Shown here in pieces: positions 1 to 8,040 of a DNA stretch of 64,000 nt; position 1 is the first letter of the stretch, and every line of letters begins with the position of its first letter. A program made the translations under genes and the position numbers. Under the pieces are notes generated by a model, which did not search any database, was not told where the DNA came from, and saw only the letters and a program-made list of their open reading frames with translations. The DNA is from Rhodococcoides trifolii (GTDB lineage Bacteria > Actinomycetota > Actinomycetes > Mycobacteriales > Mycobacteriaceae). The stretch spans positions 620,001 through 684,000 of the forward strand of contig NZ_BMCU01000002.1 in NCBI RefSeq assembly GCF_014635345.1. The letters are read 5' to 3'.

Positions 1-236
1 CCGACGAGGTGTACAACGCGGCACGGGCATGGGCGTCGCAGTTCACCACCGGCGCCGCCCGCGCCCTGGCTGCTGCGAAGGCCGCGGTGGACGAGGGCCT
101 GGACACCGACCTCGTGACGGGTCTCAAGATCGAGGCGCACCTGTTCGCCGCGCTCTTCGCGACCGAGGACCGCACGATCGGCATGACGTCCTTCGTGGAG
201 AACGGTCCGGGCAAGGCGGAGTTCACCGGCGACTAG
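1..236 (+). CDS. Enoyl-CoA hydratase/isomerase family protein, C-terminal end only
   Basis: The frame is open from base 3 and ends at TAG 234-236, so only the last 77 residues are visible and the start lies outside the window. They form the helical tail of a crotonase-fold enzyme: an alanine-rich helix, then a segment ending LFATEDRTIGM, followed by SFVENGPGKAEF. That acidic, Phe-rich ending is the usual C-terminal trimerisation region of enoyl-CoA hydratases. The catalytic residues are upstream and cannot be judged. The next gene is the homologue of Rv3038c, so by position this is the counterpart of M. tuberculosis echA17 (Rv3039c). The role in fatty-acid breakdown is inferred from the family only. 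Confidence 0.75.
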   Translation, partial: DEVYNAARAWASQFTTGAARALAAAKAAVDEGLDTDLVTGLKIEAHLFAALFATEDRTIGMTSFVENGPGKAEFTGD

Positions 237-257
237 TTCGCCGGGCGGCGCAACAGT

Positions 258-263
258 TAGGCT
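258..263 (+). promoter_or_regulatory. -10 box TAGGCT, leaderless start of the methyltransferase gene
   Basis: TAGGCT is followed by six bases (GCCGTA) and then the ATG at 270. This spacing puts the transcript start on or next to the start codon. No Shine-Dalgarno sequence precedes the ATG, and no convincing -35 box was seen. Confidence 0.55.
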
Positions 264-269
264 GCCGTA

Positions 270-1292
270 ATGACTGCAAGCCGCGACGATCGACCGCACA
301 AAACCGGACCGGCCTCCGGCCTACCCGGCGGCCAGGAAGGCGATCCGGCTCCCCGGCCACACGCGAGTGCCGAAGAGGTCGAAGCGGCACGCTCGGACAC
401 GAAGCTGGCCCAGGTGCTCTACCACGACTGGGAAGCGGAGACGTACGACGACAAGTGGTCGATCTCGTACGACGAGCGCTGCATCGACTATGCGCGGGGA
501 CGCTTCGACGCCGTTGCCGGGGGAGAGAAGCTGCCGTACGGACGCGCCCTCGAACTGGGTTGCGGCACCGGGTTCTTTCTTCTCAACCTGATGCAAGGTG
601 GGGTCGCGGCCACGGGATCGGTCACCGACCTCTCGCCGGGCATGGTCAAGGTTGCCCTGCGCAACGCCGAGAATCTGGGACTGGACGTCGACGGCCGCGT
701 AGCGGACGCCGAGACCATCCCGTACGACGACGACACGTTCGATCTCGTCGTCGGACACGCTGTGCTGCATCACATTCCGGACGTGGAGCAATCGCTTCGC
801 GAGGTGCTTCGCGTGCTCAAACCCGGTGGCCGCTTCGTGTTCGCGGGTGAGCCCACCACCGTCGGCAACTTCTACGCTCGCTGGCTCGGACGCCTCACTT
901 GGGAGACGACGACGCGCGCGACCCGGTTGCCGTTCCTGGCCGACTGGCGCAAGTCGCAGACGGAGCTCGACGAGAGTTCGCGCGCCGCGGCACTCGAAGC
1001 GGTCGTCGACCTGCACACGTTCGACCCTGCGGAACTGGAGAACATCGCGCGAGCGGCGGGAGCAGTGGGTGTGCAGGCCAAGACGGAGGAGTTCGCCGCC
1101 GCGCTGCTCGGCTGGCCGGTGCGTACCTTCGAAGCTGCAGTTCCTGCGGAGAAGCTCGGCTGGGGCTGGGCCAAGTTCGCGTTCAACGGGTGGAAGTCCC
1201 TCAGCTGGGTCGACGACAAGGTTCTCAAGCACGTCGTACCCCGCGGCTTCTTCTACAACGTGATGATCACCGGCGTGAAGCCGAACAACTGA
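270..1292 (+). CDS. Class I SAM-dependent methyltransferase (Rv3038c-like)
   Basis: A 340-residue cytoplasmic protein. The SAM-binding motif I, LELGCGTGF, is at about residues 94-102. It is followed by the acidic loop around VADAETIPYDDDTFD and the motif IV/post-motif region VVGHAVLHHIPDVEQSLREVLRVLKPGGR, typical of Methyltransf_11 enzymes acting on small molecules or lipids. Residues 1-45 are low-complexity and unconserved, and residues 14-19 (PASGLP) are encoded by a 21-bp dispersed repeat. The C-terminal 150 residues are a helical extension. The substrate is unknown; in M. tuberculosis the homologue sits near the methylglucose lipopolysaccharide genes, which is only suggestive. The ATG at 270 is chosen because a -10 box lies six bases upstream. 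The stop overlaps a possible CTG start of the next gene. Confidence 0.85.
   Translation: MTASRDDRPHKTGPASGLPGGQEGDPAPRPHASAEEVEAARSDTKLAQVLYHDWEAETYDDKWSISYDERCIDYARGRFDAVAGGEKLPYGRALELGCGTGFFLLNLMQGGVAATGSVTDLSPGMVKVALRNAENLGLDVDGRVADAETIPYDDDTFDLVVGHAVLHHIPDVEQSLREVLRVLKPGGRFVFAGEPTTVGNFYARWLGRLTWETTTRATRLPFLADWRKSQTELDESSRAAALEAVVDLHTFDPAELENIARAAGAVGVQAKTEEFAAALLGWPVRTFEAAVPAEKLGWGWAKFAFNGWKSLSWVDDKVLKHVVPRGFFYNVMITGVKPNN
307..327 (+). repeat. 21-bp dispersed repeat, copy A, inside a coding region
   Basis: Exact match to the consensus (GACCGGCCTCCGGCCTACCC plus G). It lies 37 bases inside the methyltransferase gene and is translated as PASGLP in the unconserved N-terminal tail. It is the only single (unpaired) copy in the window. 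Confidence 0.85.
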
Positions 1293-1315
1293 GTTACACC
1301 TTCACTGCCGAAGAT

Positions 1316-2461
1316 GTGGCCTACCTCTCGGGGGCCACGTCCGACGCAGCTCTCACCGAGATCGACTCGTTCGCCCTCACCCCTGCCTCGCACATCGTCG
1401 ACATCACGCGGGCACGGGGTTTGTTCGGTGACCGCGCCGCCGCTCTGATCGAGACGGTTCGCTTGCGACGCAAGGCATCTGCGAAGCTGCCGTCCGCGCG
1501 GGGCTGGCTGTTCACCGACGATTCTCTGCAGCAGTCCACTCCCGAGCTGGTGGCGCGACGCCGTGCGCGGCGACTGGTCGGCAGACGGGTACACGACGTC
1601 ACCTGTTCGATCGGATCCGAGCTCGACTCGCTTCGGACATGCGCCGAGACGGTGGTGGGCAGTGATCTCGATCGTGTGCGGTTGGCCATGGCGCAGGTCA
1701 ACGTTCCCGATGTGCCGGTGCTGCGCGCGGACGCACTCGTGCCGGTGACCCGCGGCACCGTGATCGTGGCCGATCCCGGGCGACGGGCGGGCGGGCGACG
1801 CCGACACGATCCCGCCGCACTGGAGCCGCCGTTGCCCGATCTCGTTGCCGCGTACCGGGATCGGGACATCGTCGTCAAGTGCGCACCCGGTCTCGACTTC
1901 GACCGGCTGGGGTGGGACGGAGAGGTGGAGATCGTCTCTCTGGCGGGTGGTGTGCGCGAAGCATGCCTGTGGTCGCCCGGGTTGGCCGAGGAGGGCGTTC
2001 GCCGCCGCGCCTCCGTACTCGCCGACGACGGCACGGCGTGGGAGATCACCGACGCGGCGCCGGACGACATTCCCGAACGCGCGCCCGGACGATTCCTGGT
2101 GGACCCGGACGGCGCCGTGGTCCGCGCCGGGTTGGTGCGTCACTTCGCCGCGAAACACCGCTTGTGGCAACTCGATCCGCGGATCGCGTATCTGACCGGT
2201 GACGCGCTGCCACCGGGTATCGACGGCTTCGAGATCGTCGATCGCATCACGTTCTCGGAGAAGGGGCTTCGGCAAGCGTTGGCATCACACGAGTGCGGGT
2301 CGGCCGAGATCCTGGTCCGCGGAATCGACGTGGACCCCGCGGTGCTGCGGCCCAGGCTGAAATTGAAGGGAACTCGTCCCATGGCTGTCGTGATCACCCG
2401 AATCGGCCGCGGCGCGGTCGCTTTCGTCTGCACAGCACGTGCGCGGGGGTCAGCGCAGTAG
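1316..2461 (+). CDS. SAM-dependent methyltransferase-like protein with C-terminal THUMP-like domain (Rv3037c-like)
   Basis: About 381 residues from the GTG at 1316. The central part has an atypical Rossmann methyltransferase core (VHDVTCSIGSELDSL, then VVGSDLDRVRLAMAQVNV and a VIVADPGRR segment), where the DP after a hydrophobic strand recalls the D/NPP motif of nucleic-acid methyltransferases. The last 80 residues match the THUMP-like domain of this family (EIVDRITFSEKGLRQALA, then LKLKGTRPMAVVITRIG). The reading frame continues upstream without a stop, and the preceding nine residues LSYTFTAED look like part of the conserved N-terminus, so the true start may be the CTG at 1289. Gene order places it beside the methylglucose lipopolysaccharide locus in mycobacteria; a nucleic-acid substrate is equally possible. 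It converges with the next gene, sharing 12 bases. Confidence 0.8.
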   Translation: MAYLSGATSDAALTEIDSFALTPASHIVDITRARGLFGDRAAALIETVRLRRKASAKLPSARGWLFTDDSLQQSTPELVARRRARRLVGRRVHDVTCSIGSELDSLRTCAETVVGSDLDRVRLAMAQVNVPDVPVLRADALVPVTRGTVIVADPGRRAGGRRRHDPAALEPPLPDLVAAYRDRDIVVKCAPGLDFDRLGWDGEVEIVSLAGGVREACLWSPGLAEEGVRRRASVLADDGTAWEITDAAPDDIPERAPGRFLVDPDGAVVRAGLVRHFAAKHRLWQLDPRIAYLTGDALPPGIDGFEIVDRITFSEKGLRQALASHECGSAEILVRGIDVDPAVLRPRLKLKGTRPMAVVITRIGRGAVAFVCTARARGSAQ

Positions 2462-3778
2462 GAAGACTTCGCCCAGCGCGGTCGGCACCACGACCTCACC
2501 GTCCGGGCCGATGGATGTTCCCGTCGAGTACCCGACGGCGCCGGGGAGGTCGACGGTCCCCAGTGTGGTCCCGTTTTCGGTGTCGAAGGTCGTGACGGAC
2601 AACGCATTCGGAGTCCCGGTCACCGTGTATCCCGTGTTGCCGGAGGCCAGTGCCGGTGCGCCCTGTTGCACCACGTCGGCGCGTTCCCACACCACCTCGG
2701 GACGATCACCCGCGTCCCGGAGCGCGAGCAGGTGGGCACCGTCGCCGCCGGCCGGGACGATCAACCCGTCGGGTGTGACGGCGGGGCTGCCCGTGGCGCG
2801 GTGCCCCGTGAAATAGGCCCACTTCTCGTTGCCCTGCGCGGTGTCGTACGCGCGCACGGTGCCCTCGACATCGGTCAGGTAGATGGACCCGCCGTCGGAC
2901 GAGAGCACCGGGCTCGAGGTCGCGGAGGCGGCGAGGAGTGGCGACGACCACGCTTCGGCCACGGACGGCGAGTCACCGCCGGTGTAGGTCAGGGCGACCA
3001 GCTGGGGCGCGATGGCGCCGGGACGCCACAGAACGAGGTAGACGATCGACTTGTCCAGGTCGAAGGCGGGCGACGACGGCACCGGGCAGTCCGGGCCGCC
3101 GTTGATGCAGGCCCCCAGGCCGGCGTCGGCGGGTAGGAGTGAGGTGTCCGGTGCGTTCAACGCCGCGGGCGGGGGAACGAGATCGAAGGTCGGAGCCTCG
3201 GCAACACCGGTTTGCGTCGACAGCACGTTGACCTGCCCGAACTGGGTGACGACGAGGAGTCGCCCGTCGGGTGTGAACTGCGGCGAGCGCGGAACCCCGT
3301 ACACCGGTGTGCGCCAACGTTCTTGACCGTGTTCGTTCAACGAGGTCATACCGCCGTCGTCACCGACGTACAGGTTCGAGACGGTGTCGGACACCGCGCT
3401 CGACGACACCGCAGACGGCCCGAGTCCGTTGCAGAAGCGCTTGCGGCCCGACTCGTCCTGGAACGAGGCGACGACGCACCCCCCGTTCGACTCGTTCGGA
3501 GCGACGGTGAGGGTGATCTGACCTTCGGGCCCGACCGTCGCCCGCGTCGACGTGATCGCTCCGAGGGGACGCGACCATGCGAGGGAAAGATCCCGCGATC
3601 CGGTGACCTCGGAGTAGCTGCTGTTGTGCGAGTTCGCCAACGATCCGGGCCAGCCCGGCGTGGCCAGAATGTCGATGGGGGCCGACGCGTCGGATCCGCA
3701 CCCGCCGAGCGTGAGTGCTCCTACCGCGGCCAGTGCGATCGACGTGAGCAACCGCCGAGGGAACCGATGGCCGAGCAT
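2450..3778 (-). CDS. Secreted beta-propeller (PQQ-like) lipoprotein, Rv3035-like
   Basis: 442 residues. The N-terminus is a lipoprotein signal peptide: Arg-rich start, hydrophobic stretch TSIALAAVGALTL, then the lipobox LGGC with the lipidated Cys at about residue 28. The mature part contains repeated blades with the pattern SSPVLSSDGGSIYLTD..G.V.AYD....W, characteristic of PQQ-like beta-propellers, and Cys residues that may form disulfides. It is probably anchored outside the membrane and may bind a ligand or scaffold other proteins; no enzyme active site was recognised. The start at 3778 is preceded by GGAG at good spacing, and a longer reading from 3820 would put charged residues ahead of the signal peptide. 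By position it is the homologue of Rv3035. Confidence 0.82.
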   Translation of the reverse strand: MLGHRFPRRLLTSIALAAVGALTLGGCGSDASAPIDILATPGWPGSLANSHNSSYSEVTGSRDLSLAWSRPLGAITSTRATVGPEGQITLTVAPNESNGGCVVASFQDESGRKRFCNGLGPSAVSSSAVSDTVSNLYVGDDGGMTSLNEHGQERWRTPVYGVPRSPQFTPDGRLLVVTQFGQVNVLSTQTGVAEAPTFDLVPPPAALNAPDTSLLPADAGLGACINGGPDCPVPSSPAFDLDKSIVYLVLWRPGAIAPQLVALTYTGGDSPSVAEAWSSPLLAASATSSPVLSSDGGSIYLTDVEGTVRAYDTAQGNEKWAYFTGHRATGSPAVTPDGLIVPAGGDGAHLLALRDAGDRPEVVWERADVVQQGAPALASGNTGYTVTGTPNALSVTTFDTENGTTLGTVDLPGAVGYSTGTSIGPDGEVVVPTALGEVFLLR

Positions 3779-3848
3779 GGACACTCCTGCTTCTGCGGTA
3801 GGCGAATGGACCGAAGGCACAGACTAACGGGCGCACCCGACCGGATCG

Positions 3849-4418
3849 TCATCGGCGCGCGAGCCACGTCACCGTTGTACCTCCCGGGAAGCTCTCCGTC
3901 CGGGTGGGCTCGAACAGAGTCGGAGCGAACGAACCCGAGATCATGGGGACGCCCGATCCGGCCACCACCGGGTAGCGCTTGACGATCAACTCGTCGATGT
4001 GGGGGAGCAGCGCGCCGGCGAGTACGCCGCCGCCCGCCAACCAGATGTCGAGGCCGTCCTCGGCTTTGAGGGCCCGCACGGTGTCCTCCGGGTCGGTCAC
4101 CAGGGTGACCGCGTCGTCTTCGATCGGACCCAGCGAGGTGGAGACGACGAATTGGCGTAGGTGCGCGTACGGACTCGAGATGCCGACCGACCGTGCCGGT
4201 TCGTAGGTGCCCCTTCCCATGAGCACCGTGTCGAAGGCCAGGTTGTCTGCGTCGAGAAGGCCGACGTGCTCTCGGATGTGCGTCGGGACCGTCTCCGGGT
4301 AGCGCGCATTGATCCACGCGGCCATCTCGTCGGACAGCGGGAAGAAGTCGAACTGGTTCTGCGGACCGGCGATGTAGCCGTCCAGTGACGTCCCGATGTA
4401 GTACACGAGCTTGCGCAT
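3849..4418 (-). CDS. Dihydrofolate reductase family protein (RibD C-terminal domain)
   Basis: 189 residues with the RibD_C/DHFR-like fold: N-terminal KLVYYIGTSLDGYIAGPQ, then DTVLMGRGTYE, and the nucleotide-binding stretch DIWLAGGGVLAGALLP. The stand-alone form is a putative NADPH-dependent reductase of unknown substrate, since it lacks the deaminase domain of true RibD. It lies divergently from the acyltransferase gene, 47 bases apart, and follows 70 bases after the start of the lipoprotein on the same strand. I do not recall a counterpart between Rv3034c and Rv3035 in M. tuberculosis, so it may be a lineage-specific insertion. Confidence 0.85.
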   Translation of the reverse strand: MRKLVYYIGTSLDGYIAGPQNQFDFFPLSDEMAAWINARYPETVPTHIREHVGLLDADNLAFDTVLMGRGTYEPARSVGISSPYAHLRQFVVSTSLGPIEDDAVTLVTDPEDTVRALKAEDGLDIWLAGGGVLAGALLPHIDELIVKRYPVVAGSGVPMISGSFAPTLFEPTRTESFPGGTTVTWLARR

Positions 4419-4451
4419 CCAGGGCTCCGTTCGTCCGGCTGCTCAGCATCG

Positions 4452-4457
4452 TAGGGT
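4452..4457 (+). promoter_or_regulatory. -10 box TAGGGT, leaderless start of the acyltransferase gene
   Basis: TAGGGT is followed by eight bases and the ATG at 4466. No ribosome-binding site is visible between them, so transcription is likely to begin at or beside the start codon. Confidence 0.5.
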
Positions 4458-4465
4458 GAGCACCC

Positions 4466-5200
4466 ATGACGAGCATGTGGAACGCGCCGCTCCGGACGCG
4501 ATGGCGAGGGTCCCGACGCCGTGACCCCGAACAGGCCCGTTTCGTCACCCTGGCCTCGCTGCGGTGGATCGTCGAGCACAAGGCCTACACACCCTGGTAC
4601 CTCGTGCGCTACGTGCGTCTGCTGCGGTTCAAGATGGCCAATCCGCACGTGATTCTCAAGGGCATGGTCTTCCTGGGACGGCGAGTGGAGATCCATTCGA
4701 CTCCGCATCTGTCGCGCCTCGAGATCGGTCGATGGGTCCACATCGGTGACGGCAACGCCATCCGGTGTCACGAGGGGTCGTTGCGCATCGGCGACAAAGT
4801 GGTGTTCGGCAAGGACAACGTCGTCAACACCTACCTCGACATCGAGATCGGTGCGTCCACGCTGGTCGCGGACTGGTGCTACATCTGCGATTTCGATCAT
4901 CGGATGGACAACATCGAGATGCCGATCAAGGATCAGGGCATCGTCAAGTCGCCCGTTCGAATCGGTCCCGACACCTGGATCGCCGCGAAGGTCACCGTGC
5001 TGCGCGAGACGCGCGTCGGTCGCGGGTGCGTGCTCGGATCGCACGCCGTCGTCAAGGGCGACATCCCCGATTACAGCATCGCGGTCGGCGCTCCGGCGCG
5101 AGTGGTGCGAAACCGCAAGGCGGACTGGGACGCCGGGGCCGCGGATCGCGCGAAGTACGCTGCCGCGCTCGAGGACATCGCGCGCAAGAAAGCGCTCTGA
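4466..5200 (+). CDS. Left-handed beta-helix (hexapeptide) acyltransferase, Rv3034c-like
   Basis: 244 residues. After a basic N-terminus, residues 70-225 carry the hexapeptide turns of a left-handed beta-helix (LEIGRWVHIGDGNAI, LRIGDKVVFGKDNVV, VRIGPDTWIAAKVTV, TRVGRGCVLGSHAVV), ending in the diagnostic IPDYSIAVGAPARVV of the LacA/WbbJ/MaaT class. These enzymes transfer acetyl or other short acyl groups from CoA to sugars; the active-site His is probably in the CDFDHRMDN loop. Position and similarity make it the homologue of Rv3034c, which flanks the methylglucose lipopolysaccharide genes, and that polymer carries short acyl groups. The acceptor remains an inference. The gene converges with the glycosyltransferase gene. 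Confidence 0.85.
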   Translation: MTSMWNAPLRTRWRGSRRRDPEQARFVTLASLRWIVEHKAYTPWYLVRYVRLLRFKMANPHVILKGMVFLGRRVEIHSTPHLSRLEIGRWVHIGDGNAIRCHEGSLRIGDKVVFGKDNVVNTYLDIEIGASTLVADWCYICDFDHRMDNIEMPIKDQGIVKSPVRIGPDTWIAAKVTVLRETRVGRGCVLGSHAVVKGDIPDYSIAVGAPARVVRNRKADWDAGAADRAKYAAALEDIARKKAL

Positions 5201-5206
5201 CCCTGC

Positions 5207-5272
5207 GTTCGAGAGCCGAACCCACTCCCGATAGCCCTGCAGGCCTCTCGAACTCGCGCTCGGCTCTCGAAC
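5207..5272. repeat. Inverted repeat between convergent genes (GTTCGAGAGCCG / CGGCTCTCGAAC)
   Basis: A perfect 12-base inverted repeat has arms at 5207-5218 and 5261-5272, with a third, shorter copy of the right arm (CCTCTCGAAC) at 5243-5252 within the loop. It fills the gap between the acyltransferase stop and the glycosyltransferase stop. It could act as a bidirectional terminator, but the loop is 42 bases and there is no T-run. Confidence 0.6.
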
Positions 5273-5273
5273 T

Positions 5274-6524
5274 CTACGAATCCCGTTCCGGCAGCAACCG
5301 TTCCGCGATCGTGGGTCTCCCCAATGGGAACCGCACCCGCCGCTTGGCGCGTTGATAGACCTGCACGGTCGCTGCTGCCACTGCCGGCCAACCGAATTCG
5401 ACGGTGAGGCGCTCGCGTGCGGCCACGGCTCGTGCCTGCGCCGCATCGGGGTCGTCGAGTACTCCCCGGACCGCGCGCGCGAGGGCGGCCACATCGCCCG
5501 GTGCGAACGACGATCCGGTGACTCCGTCCATCACCGCGTCGCCGAGACCACCGGCGGTCGACGCGATCACGGGCGTTCCGGCAGCGGCGGCCTCGAGGGC
5601 GATGATTCCGAACGGCTCGTACCGGCTGGGCAGAACGATGGCGTCGGCCGCGTGGAGTTCGGCGAGCAGATGCTGGTGATCGAGGGTGCCGACGAACCGA
5701 ACCGATCTCGACACCCTGTGTGTCCGAGCAAGTTCCGTCAACCACCCGAGCTGCGTTCCGTCACCGGCGATCGTCAGTGTCGTGCCGGGATGGGTTCGCC
5801 GGATTCGGGGGAGCGCCGCGATGGCGTCCTGGATTCCCTTCTCGTATTCGAGACGTCCCACGAACAGCAGACGTGGCGATCCGGTGCGTGTCCGACGAGG
5901 CTCGAAGTGCCACGTGCGAACGTCGATTCCATTGTGGATCACGGTCCCGGGCGTCGCGAGCGGACCGAACAGACGGTTCACCTCGTCGTCCATGGATGCG
6001 GAACACGTGATGACGGAGTCGGATTCGTTCGCGAGCCACCATTCGAGGGAATGAACCTGACGGTTGACGCGCATCGAGACCCACCCGCTGTGACGACCCG
6101 CTTCGGTGGCGTGAATCGTCGACACCAGTGGCACGTCGAAGAATTCGGCGAGGGCGATCGCCGGGTGCGCGACGAGCCAGTCGTGGGCGTGCACGACGTC
6201 GGGATGCCACCCGTCGCCGAGGCCGGGCTTGCCCAGTGCGAGCCCCGACCGGACCATCGCGTGACCCATCGCGAGCGTCCACTCGAGCATGTCGGTGGCG
6301 AACTCGAAGTGTGCGGGATCCTCCGCGACGGCGACCACGAGTACACCGTCGGAGATGGTGCTGATCGTCGGGTGAGTGGACGCGTCCGTACCGGTCGGCC
6401 GACGCGAGAGCACGACCACTTCGTGGCCTGCTGCGGCGAGTTCCGTGGCGAGGTGGTGGACGTGGCGACCGAGACCGCCGACCACGACGGGCGGGTACTC
6501 CCACGAGACGATCAGGACTTTCAC
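5274..6524 (-). CDS. GT4 family glycosyltransferase, Rv3032-like alpha-(1->4)-glucosyltransferase
   Basis: 416 residues with two Rossmann domains (GT-B). The N-terminal domain opens with MKVLIVSWEYPPVVVGGLG, the GGLG loop of glycogen-synthase-like GT4 enzymes. The C-terminal domain has RLLFVGRLEYEKGIQDAI and the EPFGIIALE motif (the E-x7-E nucleotide-sugar site) at about residues 320-330. By sequence and position it matches Rv3032, which elongates the alpha-1,4-glucan of methylglucose lipopolysaccharide and contributes to glycogen. It is the last gene of a three-gene minus-strand operon, starting seven bases after the GH57 stop. Confidence 0.87.
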   Translation of the reverse strand: MKVLIVSWEYPPVVVGGLGRHVHHLATELAAAGHEVVVLSRRPTGTDASTHPTISTISDGVLVVAVAEDPAHFEFATDMLEWTLAMGHAMVRSGLALGKPGLGDGWHPDVVHAHDWLVAHPAIALAEFFDVPLVSTIHATEAGRHSGWVSMRVNRQVHSLEWWLANESDSVITCSASMDDEVNRLFGPLATPGTVIHNGIDVRTWHFEPRRTRTGSPRLLFVGRLEYEKGIQDAIAALPRIRRTHPGTTLTIAGDGTQLGWLTELARTHRVSRSVRFVGTLDHQHLLAELHAADAIVLPSRYEPFGIIALEAAAAGTPVIASTAGGLGDAVMDGVTGSSFAPGDVAALARAVRGVLDDPDAAQARAVAARERLTVEFGWPAVAAATVQVYQRAKRRVRFPLGRPTIAERLLPERDS

Positions 6525-6531
6525 CGTCGCC

Positions 6532-8040
6532 TCATTTCGACAGTCGCCGGGCGTCGAGACCGGGAAACAGGTTGTCCGCTCGGTTCCACCCGGACGCGAG
6601 TTCCGAGGCGCGACGGCTACGCCCCCGCATCAGTGCCTCGGTGATCTCGCGCACGGCATGGGCGTGCAGATGAGCTCGGTCGCGAGCGTACTGCGCTGCG
6701 GAGTCCTTGCTGACCATGAACGCCCAGTCGCTCGACACCGTGAGAAGTGCTTCGCGCAGTACCTGGTCGTTCACTCGGTTGCGCAGGCCCGATTGCCCCC
6801 GCTCCTTGTCCACCGCGTCGAGAGCGGTCTGCACCACCTCGTCGTTCAGGGACACTAGGTCGGCCACCTGCTCACCCGCCCACACTCGCCAGTCCTTCCC
6901 CGATCCCCACGACGAGTCGGTGAGGGCGATCGGTTCGCCGACGAAGCCCCTGTCCCGCGCATCGGCGAGTGTGCCGATGTCGATCCCCGCGTCGGGAAGT
7001 GCGCGGAGCACGGCGGCCAGGAACTCCGGGCCTTCGTGCCACCAGTGTCCGAAGAGTTCGGTGTCGAACGCGGCGACGACCAGCGCGGGTCGCCCGAGCC
7101 GTTCGGACTCGCTGCGCAGCCGCGCACGGACGACGTCGACGAAATCGGCGACATGAGTGGCCACGGCCGCCGATGCGGCCTCGGGGTCGTAGGGCGACTT
7201 GTCGCCGCCCGCGACATGGCGTCCGGTCACCCTGGCCGGCTTGAGTCCGCTCACGTGGTCGTAGGTGTGGAAGTCGCGGTACGCCGCGTGGCCGGGGTAG
7301 CCGGACTTGGGTGACCACACCCGATAACTCACCGGCAGGTCCCGACCGAATGCGATCACATCGGTCTCACCCACCGGCCGGCCGAGTGCGGTGTCGCCGT
7401 GCAGAGCCGGTCCGTCGACCACGAAATGTTCGACTCCGGCTGCGGCGTAACCGTTTTCCATTCCCGGGGTGAATCCGCATTCCGGCGCCCAGATGCCGGA
7501 CGGTGTCGATCCCCAGCGACGATGTGCGTCGAGAAGACCTTCGCGGAGCGAGAAGTCACGCAGGCGAGGATTCAGGAGCGGCTGGAACGGGTGCATCAGC
7601 GGACCGCCGAGAAGTTCGACGGCCCCGGTGTCGATCAAGCCGCGCAGCACGCCCGATCCGCCATGCCGCCACCGTGTTTCGAAGTCGTCGAGGGCAGCGG
7701 CCGACAACGCGTGTTCACGTACTCCGAGCGCCCGTCGATCGCCGTCTGCGGACCCGGCCGCCTCGCGGGCGCGGAGCTGCCAGTTCGCGAGCCAGTGATG
7801 CATGCCGTCGAGACTGTGCGGATCGTCGAGTTGCGCTGCCAGCACGGGAGTCACGCCGAGCGAGACGAGCCCGGTGCGGCCTTCGGCGGCCAATTTCTCG
7901 AGGACCCGTGTGACGGGGAGATACGACGCTGCCCAGGACTGGTACAGCCATTCCTCGCCCACCGGCCACCGTCCGTGATGCGCGAGCCAGGGCAGATGGG
8001 AGTGCAGAACGAGGGAGAACATTCCCGCTTCGCGGGCCAC
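6532..8040 (-). CDS. GH57 alpha-1,4-glucan branching enzyme, Rv3031-like
   Basis: 502 residues. The GH57 barrel opens with FSLVLHSHLPWL, carries the predicted nucleophile Glu in WAPECGFTPGMENGY (about residue 195) and the acid/base Asp in FDTELFGHWWHEGPEFL (about residue 330), and ends with the all-alpha DUF1957-type C-terminal domain (WGSGKDWRVWAGEQV). This is the branching-enzyme subgroup that makes alpha-1,6 branches. The homologue Rv3031 is assigned to methylglucose lipopolysaccharide synthesis. The GTG start at 8040 directly follows the TAG of the upstream methyltransferase gene, which points to translational coupling; an internal ATG at 8022 is an alternative. Confidence 0.88.
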   Translation of the reverse strand: MAREAGMFSLVLHSHLPWLAHHGRWPVGEEWLYQSWAASYLPVTRVLEKLAAEGRTGLVSLGVTPVLAAQLDDPHSLDGMHHWLANWQLRAREAAGSADGDRRALGVREHALSAAALDDFETRWRHGGSGVLRGLIDTGAVELLGGPLMHPFQPLLNPRLRDFSLREGLLDAHRRWGSTPSGIWAPECGFTPGMENGYAAAGVEHFVVDGPALHGDTALGRPVGETDVIAFGRDLPVSYRVWSPKSGYPGHAAYRDFHTYDHVSGLKPARVTGRHVAGGDKSPYDPEAASAAVATHVADFVDVVRARLRSESERLGRPALVVAAFDTELFGHWWHEGPEFLAAVLRALPDAGIDIGTLADARDRGFVGEPIALTDSSWGSGKDWRVWAGEQVADLVSLNDEVVQTALDAVDKERGQSGLRNRVNDQVLREALLTVSSDWAFMVSKDSAAQYARDRAHLHAHAVREITEALMRGRSRRASELASGWNRADNLFPGLDARRLSK

